From Gordonia sp. (in: high G+C Gram-positive bacteria) (lineage in GTDB: Bacteria > Actinomycetota > Actinomycetes > Mycobacteriales > Mycobacteriaceae), in contig NZ_JAGQTN010000068.1 of assembly GCF_020438995.1 (NCBI RefSeq), positions 1 through 64,000 on the forward strand: a DNA stretch of 64,000 nucleotides. The letters are read 5' to 3'. The position numbers and the translations under genes are program-made. The notes below the pieces were generated by a model that worked only from the letters and a program-made list of their open reading frames with translations, ran no database searches and was not told the DNA's origin. Below, piece by piece: positions 42,571 to 51,882 of the stretch. Each line of letters begins with the position of its first letter. Position 1 is the first letter of the stretch.

Positions 42571-43914
42571 CTAATCGAGCCAGTCGAGAACCGAGGCGGC
42601 GGTCCAGCTTTGTTGCATGCTGCCGAGCGGTTCGCCGGTGAAAGGCTCGTAGTATTCGGCGAAGTGGCCGTCGGTGACCTGGCGGAGGCCTTCCGAACGT
42701 AGCCGGGAGGCCTTTTCGGGCCAGCCGCGGTGGGCGAAGACCCAACTGAACAGCCAGGTCATGACGGGCCAGACGGGGCCGCGCCAGTATTCGCGGGCGC
42801 GGAAGTCCGGGGAGATCGGCGAGGTGGACGGCGGTACGGCGAACCGCAGATCGGGGTGACCGCAGAAATGCGGGCCCTCGAACAACCGCAGGAGGGCGCG
42901 TTCGCGTTCGCGGGGCAGGCCGCCGCACAGCAGCGGCGCGAAGCAGGCGATGGTCTCGGTGTTGATCCACGTCCCGGCGCGGACATCGAAATCCCTTGCT
43001 GCACCGTTGCGTTCGTTGGTCGCGGAAACGACACCGGACCGGAAGCGATTGGCCCAGCCGCGGAGTTCGCGAACATCGGACAGCGGTTTGGCGTGATCTT
43101 CGCCGATGTCGGCGAGAACGTCGCAGGCGACGGCCAGGATGGCACTGACGAATACGTCCTCGACCGCGAAATCCATGACGTCGGAGAGGATCTCGTCGTC
43201 ATAGTTGGCGCGTTTCATCTGCTCGACGAGCCAGATGTACCGGTCGTATTCGAGATCGGACGGGCGCATCGACACGTCGCCGCCCACATGATCGAGGTCG
43301 GCGCGTACGTACGGGGGAAGATCTTGTCCGGGAACGACATTGGCGTAGGAGGAGTCCCAGCGGGGCGAGTTGTCCATCCCCGATTCCCAGCCGTGGTAGA
43401 TGGTCACGCGGCCGCGGCCGTGCGGGTCGCGGGCGGTGGCCAGCCAGCGATGCCAGCGCACCAGATCACCCCAGCGGCGGTCGATGAACTCATTCGCGAT
43501 GCCGCGGGTGGTGCGGCCGTGGCGTCGGGCATGGTCGAGGATGCGGGCGACGGCGATGGCGTGCACGGGCGGCTGGGTGATGCCGGAGGTGTCCCGGCCC
43601 TGCGGGGCGCACGCGGCCAGCCGGGCGCATTCCCAGCGCGCGGGCCCGGGAAAGTAGCCGTCCCTGCCGTTCGCGAACACGATGTGCGGGATCATCCCGT
43701 TGGTCCATTGCGCCGACAGCAGGGTGTCCATCTCGGTGACGGCGCGCTCGACGGACAGCGGCGCCAGCCCGACCGTGACGAACGCGGCGTCCCAGCTCCA
43801 CATGTGCGGATACAGCTTGGGTGCCGCGCTCGTCATCGTGCCCAGGTCGTTGCCGCGGAGCAGGTAGGCAGCTCGAGCCGAGAGTTGCGTCGGGGAGAAT
43901 CCGTAGCGTGCCAC
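42571..43914 (-). CDS. ggh: Glucosylglycerate hydrolase
   Basis: A 447-residue glycoside hydrolase of the GH63/MGH1-like type. Conserved segments include MWSWDAAFVTVGL near residue 38, WESGMDNSPRWD near 175 and YWRGPVWP near 375. The length equals that of mycobacterial glucosylglycerate hydrolase, which splits glucosylglycerate to glucose and glycerate when nitrogen returns after starvation. The start is GTG 43914 and no ribosome site is clear, so a short or leaderless transcript is possible. Confidence 0.85.
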   Translation of the reverse strand: MARYGFSPTQLSARAAYLLRGNDLGTMTSAAPKLYPHMWSWDAAFVTVGLAPLSVERAVTEMDTLLSAQWTNGMIPHIVFANGRDGYFPGPARWECARLAACAPQGRDTSGITQPPVHAIAVARILDHARRHGRTTRGIANEFIDRRWGDLVRWHRWLATARDPHGRGRVTIYHGWESGMDNSPRWDSSYANVVPGQDLPPYVRADLDHVGGDVSMRPSDLEYDRYIWLVEQMKRANYDDEILSDVMDFAVEDVFVSAILAVACDVLADIGEDHAKPLSDVRELRGWANRFRSGVVSATNERNGAARDFDVRAGTWINTETIACFAPLLCGGLPRERERALLRLFEGPHFCGHPDLRFAVPPSTSPISPDFRAREYWRGPVWPVMTWLFSWVFAHRGWPEKASRLRSEGLRQVTDGHFAEYYEPFTGEPLGSMQQSWTAASVLDWLD

Positions 43915-43964
43915 AAATGGATTCTGCCTTGTGGCGGGGCCCTTCGCCGGTTGAGACGTTCTGC

Positions 43965-44369
43965 TCAGAGTTGTTTGAGGTCCGAGGGTTGCCAGACGGC
44001 TCGCATGGAGGTGATCTTGCCCTCGGCATCGAACACCATGATGTCGACGGGGGTGATCTCGAAGTTCATGCCGGCGGTGCCGGTGGTGAGCACGAACTCG
44101 AAGACTGCGGTGTCACCGGCGATCTTCTTCCAGTTCAGGACGGTGGTGCGGGTGTCCATGTTCGCGATGACGTTGTAGAACTCGACGATCTCGTCGCGGG
44201 TGGTGCGCACCGGGGTGCCGATGGGGTCCTCGACCGTGCCGTCGGCGGCGAAGAGGTCGGCGATCTGTTCGCCGGTGCCCGAGGCGACGAGTTCGACGTA
44301 GGCATCGACGGCCACTGCGATCTTGTCTTCCAGCGAATCCTGGGCGGGTGATTCTTGTTCGACGGTCAT
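43965..44369 (-). CDS. NTF2-like steroid delta-isomerase family protein
   Basis: A 134-residue NTF2/SnoaL-fold protein of the steroid-isomerase type, with acidic residues in the cavity and a DPIGTPVRTTRDEI stretch as in ketosteroid isomerases. ATG 44369 is chosen because a perfect KstR operator sits at 44385-44398, which would be inside the longer frame. This links the gene to cholesterol or steroid breakdown. No other steroid gene is adjacent; it lies 50 bp after the ggh start and may be an isolated member of the KstR regulon. Confidence 0.8.
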   Translation of the reverse strand: MTVEQESPAQDSLEDKIAVAVDAYVELVASGTGEQIADLFAADGTVEDPIGTPVRTTRDEIVEFYNVIANMDTRTTVLNWKKIAGDTAVFEFVLTTGTAGMNFEITPVDIMVFDAEGKITSMRAVWQPSDLKQL

Positions 44370-44384
44370 TCCTGCCTCCAAAAC

Positions 44385-44398
44385 TAGAACGTGTTCTA
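44385..44398. promoter_or_regulatory. KstR-type operator
   Basis: TAGAACGTGTTCTA matches TnnAACnnGTTnnA at every fixed position and is a perfect palindrome. It is 15 bases upstream of the isomerase ATG (44369). KstR represses steroid-degradation genes in mycobacteria and relatives. Confidence 0.8.
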
Positions 44399-44511
44399 TT
44401 CGAGAAGTTACCATGCTCACCGGTGACCATGGCGTCGGTCGATCCGACGACAAACAACTCGGACACCATCTGTCTGTTTGGTACCGTCGCCGGACAGGAG
44501 GGATGACACAC

Positions 44512-45900
44512 GTGACCAGCAATGATCCGATCGGGCAGGGTGGCGGCCAGTGGGTCGCGCCCGGTTCGGCCCCGGACGCGAACGTCGTGCCGCCCGCGGG
44601 CTGGTCCGCCGCACCTGATCAAGCCTCTGCGTATCCGGCGCCACCGCCGGCTCCCGGATATCCGTCGCCCGGCTACCCCGGACCCGGGTGGGGAAACCTC
44701 AATCCGATGCTGATGCACAAGCCGGGCATCGTGCCACTACGTCCGCTCGGCGCCGGCGACATCCTGTCGGTCACATTCGCCGCGATCCGGGGCGCTCCCC
44801 GCGTCTACTTCGGGCTGGTCTTGCTGATGCAGGTGGCGACCGTACTGCTGTGCGCGGTGATCGGTCTGGTCGTCGTTGCCATCGCATACGGTTCCGACTT
44901 CGAGAACTCCCTGGCCGAACTTCTCATCGCCGTCGGCGCGGGCGGGTTCGTGCTGGTGTCCAGCGCGGCGTCCGGGATATGCGCCGGCATCTTGGCGTAT
45001 CCGCTGAACCAGCAGGCCGTGGGCCGCCGCCCCGGGATCGGCGAGACCTGGCGGATGACGCGGCGCCGCATTCCGGCGTTCCTCGGTGCGTTCTTCCTGA
45101 TCGCGGTGGGGTCCGTCGCGCTGTTGGTGCCCGCGTTCGCGATGCTCGCGGGGGCGATCGCCGCGCAGACTCCCGCGTTGGCGATCGCCGCGGTCGTGGT
45201 GGCCCTTACGACACTGGTGCCGATGGTGTGGCTCGCCGTGCGGGTGTCACTGACGCTGCCCGCACTGTTCACCGAAAACCTCGGGCCGGTCGCGGCACTG
45301 CGCCGCTCGTGGACGCTGACCGACGGGTTGTTCTGGCGGACCCTGGGCAACCTGATGCTCATGTATGTGATCGTCACCGTGATCCAGTCGGTCATCCAGT
45401 TCGGTTTTCAGATGATCTCCGTCGCCGTGATCCTCGCCGACTCCGGTTCCGAGTCGACCGGCGCGATGCTGGCCTCGATGAGCATCTACCTGTTGGGAAC
45501 GATCGTGGCCATCATCCTGACGCAACCGTTCATGGCCGTCGTCACCGCCGTGCTGCACCTGGATTCACGTACTCGCAAGGACGGTTTCGATCTGGATCTC
45601 GGGGAGGTCGCGGCCGAGGTGGCCGCCGGACAACACACCGGTGGCTGGCCTCCCCTGTCCCGACACTCCCGTCCGGGAGTTCCGTACGGGCAACCCCAAA
45701 CGCCGTACGGACAGACCCAAGTGCCGTACGGACAGACCCAAATGCCGTACGGACAGACCCAAGTGCCGTACGGACAGACCCAAATGCCGTACGGACAGAC
45801 CCAAATGCCGTACGGCCAAGCACCGTCTCCCTATGGACAGCCCCAGTACGGACAGCCCGGGCCGTACCCCGGCCAATACCCGCCCTACCAGCAGCCATGA
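44512..45900 (+). CDS. Membrane protein with C-terminal PYGQTQ heptad repeats
   Basis: A 462-residue protein. After a proline-rich start (to about 70), about six membrane segments follow in a layout like the glycerophosphodiester phosphodiesterase membrane domain. The C-terminal ~75 residues consist of PYGQTQ-type heptads. AGGAGG (44496-44501) is one base from ATG 44503 but ten from GTG 44512, so GTG is preferred. The stop overlaps the next start by 4 bp. It heads the operon with DUF4129, DUF4350, MoxR and DUF58 genes, as in Mycobacterium (Rv3689-Rv3693 region). Confidence 0.75.
   Translation: MTSNDPIGQGGGQWVAPGSAPDANVVPPAGWSAAPDQASAYPAPPPAPGYPSPGYPGPGWGNLNPMLMHKPGIVPLRPLGAGDILSVTFAAIRGAPRVYFGLVLLMQVATVLLCAVIGLVVVAIAYGSDFENSLAELLIAVGAGGFVLVSSAASGICAGILAYPLNQQAVGRRPGIGETWRMTRRRIPAFLGAFFLIAVGSVALLVPAFAMLAGAIAAQTPALAIAAVVVALTTLVPMVWLAVRVSLTLPALFTENLGPVAALRRSWTLTDGLFWRTLGNLMLMYVIVTVIQSVIQFGFQMISVAVILADSGSESTGAMLASMSIYLLGTIVAIILTQPFMAVVTAVLHLDSRTRKDGFDLDLGEVAAEVAAGQHTGGWPPLSRHSRPGVPYGQPQTPYGQTQVPYGQTQMPYGQTQVPYGQTQMPYGQTQMPYGQAPSPYGQPQYGQPGPYPGQYPPYQQP
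45682..45828 (+). repeat. 21-bp coding tandem repeat (PYGQTQ heptads)
   Basis: Seven 21-bp units (CCGTACGGACAGACCCAAGTG and variants) encode PYGQTQV/M. Units 2-6 are nearly identical at DNA level, so copy number probably varies between strains. Confidence 0.85.
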
Positions 45901-46571
45901 CCGTAGGCGTCATCGTCCTGGCCGCCGGACCGGATCCCGACAACGAGCAGGCGCGCCGCTGGCTGGTCGACGAACTCGGCAAAGCCCGCTATCGGGAGTC
46001 CAAACCCGGTCTGGTCGAACGTATCTCGGACTGGATATTTGACAAGATCGCGTCACTGACCGATGCGCTCGGTAATTCGTCGCCACATCTTCCGAATGTC
46101 GTGGTGGTGCTGGTGATTCTCGCGCTCATCGGCGGCATCGCCTACTCGATGAGATTCGTGCGCCGCACTCGCCGGGTCCGCGGCAGCACCGATCCGGGTG
46201 CGCTCGGCCCGGGCACGCTGAGCGCAGCCGAACTGCGCACGTTGGCCGGGCGGGCGCTGGCCGCCGGTGACCATGACGAGGTGGTGCACCTGGCCATGCG
46301 GGCCGTCGCCGCCCGGGCCCGCGAACGCACACTGGTACCCGGCGAGGCGACGATGACCGCCCACGAGGTGAGCTCCGCACTGGCCCGGTACTTTCCCGAT
46401 CATGTCGCGGAAACATCTTGGTTGGCAGGTGTTTTCGATGCCGTCGTGTACGGATCGGCCCACGCAGCACCCGCCGACGCCCGCCGCGCGATCGCTCTGG
46501 AGAAGACTCTCGACCGCACCGCACCCCACAGACTCACCGCCGTCGCCGGCGTCACGGAGGCGGTGTCATGA
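45897..46571 (+). CDS. DUF4129-domain membrane protein
   Basis: A 224-residue protein with one membrane segment at about 65-85 and a C-terminal DUF4129 domain containing SAAELRTLAGRALAAGD. DUF4129 proteins sit next to MoxR/DUF58 genes and often with transglutaminase-like proteins. ATG 45897 overlaps the previous stop by 4 bp, and its own stop overlaps the next start by 4 bp, so the operon is translationally coupled. Confidence 0.85.
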   Translation: MTVGVIVLAAGPDPDNEQARRWLVDELGKARYRESKPGLVERISDWIFDKIASLTDALGNSSPHLPNVVVVLVILALIGGIAYSMRFVRRTRRVRGSTDPGALGPGTLSAAELRTLAGRALAAGDHDEVVHLAMRAVAARARERTLVPGEATMTAHEVSSALARYFPDHVAETSWLAGVFDAVVYGSAHAAPADARRAIALEKTLDRTAPHRLTAVAGVTEAVS

Positions 46572-47758
46572 CCGCGCCGGCCGTGACGGTTCCGGCCTCG
46601 CCCACCAAACGGGGCCGACGATGGTGGTATCTCGGCGTCACAGTGCTGGTGGCGGTGGTCGTGGGTGCGGTCGTGCTCATCACAAGCAGGCAGTCCATCC
46701 ACAACGGGTGGCTCGACCCCGGCAATCCGCGGCCGGAGGGTGCCGCCGCCCTCGCGGCGGTGATCGACTCCCACGGCGCCGACGTGCGGGTGATCCGCAG
46801 CGGTCGCGGCCTGGAGCGGGCAGGAGTCGACGCGAACACCACCGTGGTGGTGAGTAGCATCATCGATGTCGGTGACAAGTGGGCGCCACGCCTGCTCGCC
46901 GCGGTCCGGGAAGCGCATCGGCTGGTGCTGATCGACCCGACCAGCCCACAGCTGGGGTCGCTGAATCTTCCGGTGGGCACCACGCAGGCGACCGGTGTCC
47001 GGGATACGGTACCCGCCCGGTGTTCCACGGAATTCGTCTCCCCCACTGACACCGTCAGCGTCGCAAAGAACGGCTTTCGCCCGTTCCGGCTCGATTCCGC
47101 GGTCGAATGCTTCATCGACGGCGAGGCAGCCCAGCTGGTGGTGTTGCCCAGGTCCGCCGAGCACCCGGAGACGGTGGTGCTGACCGGTGATCTGCTGCGC
47201 AACGACACGATCACCCGCGTCGACAACGCCGGCGTGGCCATCCGTACGCTCGCCCCGACCGACAAGGTCGTCTGGTATGTACCCGACTGGACCGACACCC
47301 TCACCGACGGTTCAGATGTCAGTTCCGGCGACGACATCCCCGACGCCGTAAGACCTCTGGTGCTACTCGCCGGTTTCGGCCTGCTCGCAGCAATGCTGTG
47401 GCGGGGCAGGCGATTCGGCGCGCTGGTGACCGAACCGCTGCCGGTGGTGGTCAAATCCGACGAAACCACCCGCGCCCGCGGCCGGCTGTATCACCGCTCG
47501 CGCGCCATCACCCGGTCCGCTGCCGCCCTGCGCGTGCATACCCTCCAGAAGATCAGTGTCACAGTCGGTTTGCCGTACGATCCGCGTTCGGCCGGCCCGG
47601 TCGACGCCATCGTCGATGCCGCATCCGCCGCGTCGGGCTGGGATCCGAGTCAGATCCATCCACTGCTGGCCGGTCCGCTACCCGTCGACGACGACGGTCT
47701 GGTCCTGTTCGCCCGCGCCCTGTCCGACCTCGAGAAGGAAGTCCGTTTCACGCCATGA
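46568..47758 (+). CDS. DUF4350-domain membrane protein
   Basis: A 396-residue protein with membrane segments at about 20-40 and 255-275. The external part between them has the DUF4350 pattern (NPRPEGAAALAAVI ... VVVSS). It is the usual partner of MoxR/DUF58 in Actinobacteria (Rv3691-like). It overlaps both neighbours by 4 bp. Confidence 0.85.
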   Translation: MTAPAVTVPASPTKRGRRWWYLGVTVLVAVVVGAVVLITSRQSIHNGWLDPGNPRPEGAAALAAVIDSHGADVRVIRSGRGLERAGVDANTTVVVSSIIDVGDKWAPRLLAAVREAHRLVLIDPTSPQLGSLNLPVGTTQATGVRDTVPARCSTEFVSPTDTVSVAKNGFRPFRLDSAVECFIDGEAAQLVVLPRSAEHPETVVLTGDLLRNDTITRVDNAGVAIRTLAPTDKVVWYVPDWTDTLTDGSDVSSGDDIPDAVRPLVLLAGFGLLAAMLWRGRRFGALVTEPLPVVVKSDETTRARGRLYHRSRAITRSAAALRVHTLQKISVTVGLPYDPRSAGPVDAIVDAASAASGWDPSQIHPLLAGPLPVDDDGLVLFARALSDLEKEVRFTP

Positions 47759-48732
47759 CATCTGAATTCAGTCACCCCGGTGAACACGCGGCCCGCGCGG
47801 CGCTCGGCGCGGTGCGCGCCGAGGTCGCCAAAGCCGTTGTCGGACAGGATGCCGCGGTCGCCGGAATCCTGATCGCGCTGCTGTGCCGCGGCCATATCCT
47901 GCTCGAAGGTGTTCCAGGCGTTGCCAAGACGCTGCTTGTGCGGACCCTGGCGAATACCCTCGCCGTCGACACCAAGCGGGTTCAGTTCACCCCCGATCTG
48001 ATGCCCGGCGACATCACCGGATCGCTCGTCTTCGATGCCGCCACATCGGAATTCACTTTCCGTGAGGGTCCGGTGTTCACCAATCTGCTGCTGGCCGACG
48101 AGATCAACCGCACCCCGCCGAAGACACAGGCGTCGTTGCTGGAGGCGATGGAGGAACGGCAGGTGTCGATCGACGGACGGCCCCGTCCACTGCCGAAGCC
48201 GTTCCTGGTGGCGGCCACCCAGAATCCCGTCGAGTACGAGGGCACCTATCCGCTGCCCGAGGCACAGTTGGACCGCTTCCTGCTCAAAGTGGTACTGCCG
48301 GTCCCGCCGCGCGACGACGAGATCAACATCCTGGCCCGGCACGCCGCCGGTTTCGATCCCCGGAATCTAAGTGCGGCAGGGCTTTCCGCGGTGGCCTCGG
48401 CGGCCGACATCGAGGTGGGCGCGGACGCCGTCCGACGGGTGGCCGTCGCCCCGGCGGTGCTGGCGTATATCGTCGACATCGCCCGCGCCACAAGAATTTC
48501 CCCGTCACTGTCGCTGGGAGTCAGCCCGCGTGGCGCGACGGCGCTGCTGTCGACGAGCCGGGCGTGGGCGTGGCTCAACGGTCGCGATTACGTCACCCCC
48601 GACGATGTGAAGGCGCTCGCGCAATCAACACTGGCGCACAGGCTTTCACTTCGGGCCGAAGCCGAACTGGAAGGTGTGTCGGTCGCGGCCGTGCTCGAGA
48701 GCGCCATCGGTTCCGTTCCCGTGCCACGCTGA
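47755..48732 (+). CDS. moxR: MoxR-family AAA+ ATPase
   Basis: A 325-residue AAA+ ATPase. Walker A GVPGVAKT at 52-59, Walker B LLADEINR, and a sensor AATQNP segment are all present. MoxR ATPases act as chaperones for VWA or DUF58 proteins encoded beside them. ATG 47755 overlaps the previous stop by 4 bp, and the stop shares a base with the next start (TGATG). Confidence 0.93.
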   Translation: MTSEFSHPGEHAARAALGAVRAEVAKAVVGQDAAVAGILIALLCRGHILLEGVPGVAKTLLVRTLANTLAVDTKRVQFTPDLMPGDITGSLVFDAATSEFTFREGPVFTNLLLADEINRTPPKTQASLLEAMEERQVSIDGRPRPLPKPFLVAATQNPVEYEGTYPLPEAQLDRFLLKVVLPVPPRDDEINILARHAAGFDPRNLSAAGLSAVASAADIEVGADAVRRVAVAPAVLAYIVDIARATRISPSLSLGVSPRGATALLSTSRAWAWLNGRDYVTPDDVKALAQSTLAHRLSLRAEAELEGVSVAAVLESAIGSVPVPR

Positions 48733-50024
48733 TGTTCATCACCGGACGGTTCTTCGGCCTGGTCCTGCTCGGGGCCGTGCCGGTCATCCTGTCGCCCTCG
48801 CATGCGACGGTGCTGTGGTGGATGCTCGTCGCGCTGATACTGCTGGTCGCCGACATCGTGGCGGCGGGCAAGCCGCTGGCGGTGGAGCTGACAAGGCTGC
48901 CCATCGCCCCGATCCGGCTCGGCGAGCAGACCACCTCGACACTGCTGGTGACCAATCCCGGACCCCGCCGATTCCGTGGCGCGCTGAAGGATTCGTGGCA
49001 GCCGTCGGCGGGAGCCGGTTCGCCAGTCCATCAGCTGGATGTGCCCGCGGGCGAGCGCCGCGCCGTCGTCACCACGCTGCATCCGACGCGCCGCGGTGAC
49101 AGGCTAGCCATCCGGGTCACAGTGCGCCGCCCCGGATTGCTGGGGCTCGGTGGCCGGCAGCGGTCGGTCGCCGTCGGCGGCGGCGTCCGCGCCCTGCCGC
49201 CGTTCGGATCGCGTAAACACCTGCCGTCGCGGCTGGCCCGGCTGCGTCAGCTCGACGGCCGCTCGGCCGTCCGGATCCGCGGGCAGGGCACCGAATTCGA
49301 CTCGCTGCGCGACTATGTCGAGGGAGACGACGTCCGCAGCATCGACTGGCGGGCCACCGCGCGGCGCCGGTCGACGGTGGTGCGCACGTGGCAGCCCGAA
49401 CGCGACCGGCACATCGTCATGGTGCTCGACACCTCGCGTACGAGCGCGGCCCGCGTGGGCGATGCACCCCGGCTCGACGCATCGATGGACGCCGCGCTGC
49501 TGCTGGCCGCCCTCGCGTCCCACGCCGGTGACCGGGTGGACCTGATCGCCGGTGACCGGCGGGTGCGCCAACGCGTGATCAACGCGTCGCGGTCGACGCT
49601 CCTGAACGACCTGGTCAACGGGATGGCACCGCTGGAACCGGCTCTGCTGGAGGCTGATTGGCCGTTGTTGAGCGCCGAAGTGACCAAGATCAGCCGCCAT
49701 CGGGCGCTGCTGGTGCTGTTGACGGCCCTGGAACCGGCGGCGATCGAGGAGTCGCTGCTGGCGCCGCTGTCGGTGCTCGCGCAACGCTACCGGGTGGTGA
49801 TCGCCTCGGTCGCCGATCCCGCGATCACGGCGATGGTCGATCAGCGTGAGGATCTGCGGCAGGTGTACGACGCCGCAGCCGCAGTCCGCACCGGTCTGCT
49901 GCGTGAACGCACCGTCGCGGCCGTCGGGCGTCTGGGTGTCGACGTTGTGGCGGCTGATCCGGAGTCGCTGCCCGCGGCGCTGGCCGATCACTACCTGATG
50001 CTCAAGTCCCGCGGTCTGCTCTGA
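48732..50024 (+). CDS. DUF58-domain protein (MoxR partner)
   Basis: A 430-residue protein with two membrane segments near the start (about 5-22 and 24-42). The DUF58 core has GTEFDSLRDYVEGDDVRSIDW (split here: GTEFDSLRDY, VEGDDVRSIDW) and is followed by a VWA-like part starting VMVLDTSRTSA. The family works with MoxR. Its stop directly abuts the stop of the pxpA gene on the other strand. Confidence 0.88.
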   Translation: MFITGRFFGLVLLGAVPVILSPSHATVLWWMLVALILLVADIVAAGKPLAVELTRLPIAPIRLGEQTTSTLLVTNPGPRRFRGALKDSWQPSAGAGSPVHQLDVPAGERRAVVTTLHPTRRGDRLAIRVTVRRPGLLGLGGRQRSVAVGGGVRALPPFGSRKHLPSRLARLRQLDGRSAVRIRGQGTEFDSLRDYVEGDDVRSIDWRATARRRSTVVRTWQPERDRHIVMVLDTSRTSAARVGDAPRLDASMDAALLLAALASHAGDRVDLIAGDRRVRQRVINASRSTLLNDLVNGMAPLEPALLEADWPLLSAEVTKISRHRALLVLLTALEPAAIEESLLAPLSVLAQRYRVVIASVADPAITAMVDQREDLRQVYDAAAAVRTGLLRERTVAAVGRLGVDVVAADPESLPAALADHYLMLKSRGLL

Positions 50025-50804
50025 TCAGGATCTCGCCGCGAACGGGCGCAGCGTCACACCGGCTTCGGTGAGCCGGTCCCGGACCACCGTCGCGATGTGC
50101 ACGGCTCCGGGGCTGTCGCCGTGGACGCAGATCGAATCGGCCTCGATCGCCACCTCGCTGCCGTCGCGGGCCACCACCACACCGTCGCGGACGAGGGTGA
50201 GCATGCGTTCGGCGATGAGGTCCGGATCCTCGAGCACGGCGCCGGCCTCGCGCCGGGACACCAGCGCGCCGTTCGGCTCGTAGGCCCGGTCGGCGAACGC
50301 CTCCGGTACGGCCCGCAGACCGGCTGCCCTGATCTGGTCGACGATCGGTGAGGAGGCCAGACACACGAGCGCGAGATCGGGGTCGACGGCCTCGACCGCA
50401 CCGATCACCGCGGCCGCCTGCTGCTCGTCGAATGCGATCGTATTGTACAGCGCCCCATGAGGTTTGACGTAGCTGACCTCGGTTCCGGCCACCCGGGCCA
50501 GCGCCTGCAGCGCACCGATCTGATAGATCACGTCCGCTTCGAGTTCGGCTGCCGACGGCGTCATCGGGCGGCGCCCGAAACCGACGAGATCGGGATAGGC
50601 GATGTGCGCGCCGACCGCCACCCCGAGTTTCGCGGCGGCACGGACCGTCGCCAGCACCGACACCGGGTCGCCGGCATGGAATCCGCACGCGACGTTCGCG
50701 CTGGTCACGATCGCGAGCATCGCGTCGTCGTCACCCATGCGCCAGGCACCGTAGTGTTCGCCGAGATCGCTGTTCAGGTCAATTTGCATGTGCCCCAGCT
50801 GCAT
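50025..50804 (-). CDS. pxpA: 5-oxoprolinase subunit A-like (LamB/YcsF family)
   Basis: A 259-residue LamB/YcsF protein with IDLNSDLGE near the start, a CGFHAGDP motif, and [10 protein letters not shown] in the middle. PxpA with PxpB and PxpC converts 5-oxoproline to glutamate. No pxpB or pxpC genes are adjacent. ATG 50804 has AGGAGG nine bases upstream; ATG 50789 would give the usual MQIDLN start and is the alternative. The gene is inserted between the DUF58 and SpoIIM genes, which are neighbours in Mycobacterium. Confidence 0.82.
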   Translation of the reverse strand: MQLGHMQIDLNSDLGEHYGAWRMGDDDAMLAIVTSANVACGFHAGDPVSVLATVRAAAKLGVAVGAHIAYPDLVGFGRRPMTPSAAELEADVIYQIGALQALARVAGTEVSYVKPHGALYNTIAFDEQQAAAVIGAVEAVDPDLALVCLASSPIVDQIRAAGLRAVPEAFADRAYEPNGALVSRREAGAVLEDPDLIAERMLTLVRDGVVVARDGSEVAIEADSICVHGDSPGAVHIATVVRDRLTEAGVTLRPFAARS

Positions 50805-50817
50805 GTACCCCAGCCTC

Positions 50818-51810
50818 CTACGCGACCGGCACCGAATAGCCGCGCTCGAACTCCTCAACATCGCCTGTCTCCGAAGCATTGTGCGCCCAGCGACCGGCCG
50901 TGAACACATACACCCAGAAGCCTGCCCAGACGACCACACCTATCCCGATGCGCGCCCACGTCGGCAGTCCCGACGGGGTGACGAATGCCTCGATGATGCC
51001 GCAGATCAGCAGCAGCACAACCAGACCCAGCGACACCCCGATCGCCGCACGGCCCTCCTCACCGAGGGCCTGTACCCGTGTCCGGTCCCCCGGTGACACC
51101 CACGCCCAGAACAGCCGCAAACCCACTCCGGCTGCCACGAACAGACACGTCAGCTCGAGCAGGCCGTGCGGGGTGATGAGGCCGAAGAACAAGTCGCCGC
51201 GCCCGTGGTTGATCATGATCGCCGCGACCACCGCCAGGTTGACGACGTTCAAATACAGCATGTATACGACCGGAAGGCCGAACACGCCGAGCGCGATACA
51301 TGTTGCGGCGAGCCAGAAGTTGTTGGTCCACACCCGGAACGCGAACGACTGCGCCGCGTACTCGGAGTAGTAGTCCTCGAAGTCGTGGTTGACCATCTCC
51401 TCGATCTGCGCGGGCGAGGCCAGCGACGACTCGATGCTCGGATGTTCCAGCATCCACCACGTCATCACCACCGCTGCGACGGTGCTCGCCGCCATCACCC
51501 CGATCCACCACCAGCGCATCCGGTACATCGCCGCCGGAAACGACCGGGCGAGGAACCGGCCCAGATCCGACCACGACGCCGACCGCGTCCCGGCCGCGCG
51601 TGATCGGGCCCGCGCCAGCAACGCCGACAGGTATCCGACCAGTTCGGCGTCGGGGGTGGCCGAGCGGATCACCGACAGATGGGTGGCGACGCGCTGGTAC
51701 AGGTCGATGAGCTCGTCGGCCTCTTCACCGGTGAGCCGTCGGTTGCGGGAGAGCGCGTCGAGCCGCTGCCAGGACGGCAGGTGCTCGGTCACATACGCGT
51801 CGAGATCCAT
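50818..51810 (-). CDS. Stage II sporulation protein M-like membrane protein
   Basis: A 330-residue SpoIIM-family protein. About 90 cytoplasmic residues are followed by five or six membrane segments, with the ITPHGLLEL motif of the family at about residue 205. In non-sporulating Actinobacteria it is found with MoxR, DUF58 and RDD genes. ATG 51810 is used. It is divergent from the RDD gene. Confidence 0.88.
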   Translation of the reverse strand: MDLDAYVTEHLPSWQRLDALSRNRRLTGEEADELIDLYQRVATHLSVIRSATPDAELVGYLSALLARARSRAAGTRSASWSDLGRFLARSFPAAMYRMRWWWIGVMAASTVAAVVMTWWMLEHPSIESSLASPAQIEEMVNHDFEDYYSEYAAQSFAFRVWTNNFWLAATCIALGVFGLPVVYMLYLNVVNLAVVAAIMINHGRGDLFFGLITPHGLLELTCLFVAAGVGLRLFWAWVSPGDRTRVQALGEEGRAAIGVSLGLVVLLLICGIIEAFVTPSGLPTWARIGIGVVVWAGFWVYVFTAGRWAHNASETGDVEEFERGYSVPVA

Positions 51811-51882
51811 GAGGCCAGGGTATGCCTCGGGGAGGGCTGTCGGTCGTTCACGCGACGGTCAATTCGCCACGCACTAGGCTCG

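Noticed and set aside
42730-44178. 482-codon plus-strand frame opposite ggh and the isomerase gene
   Set aside because: Antisense to two well-supported genes.
44688-44700. GTGGGGAAACC, close to the cluster 2 motif
   Set aside because: It lies inside a coding sequence far from cluster 2 and differs at the end; taken as chance.
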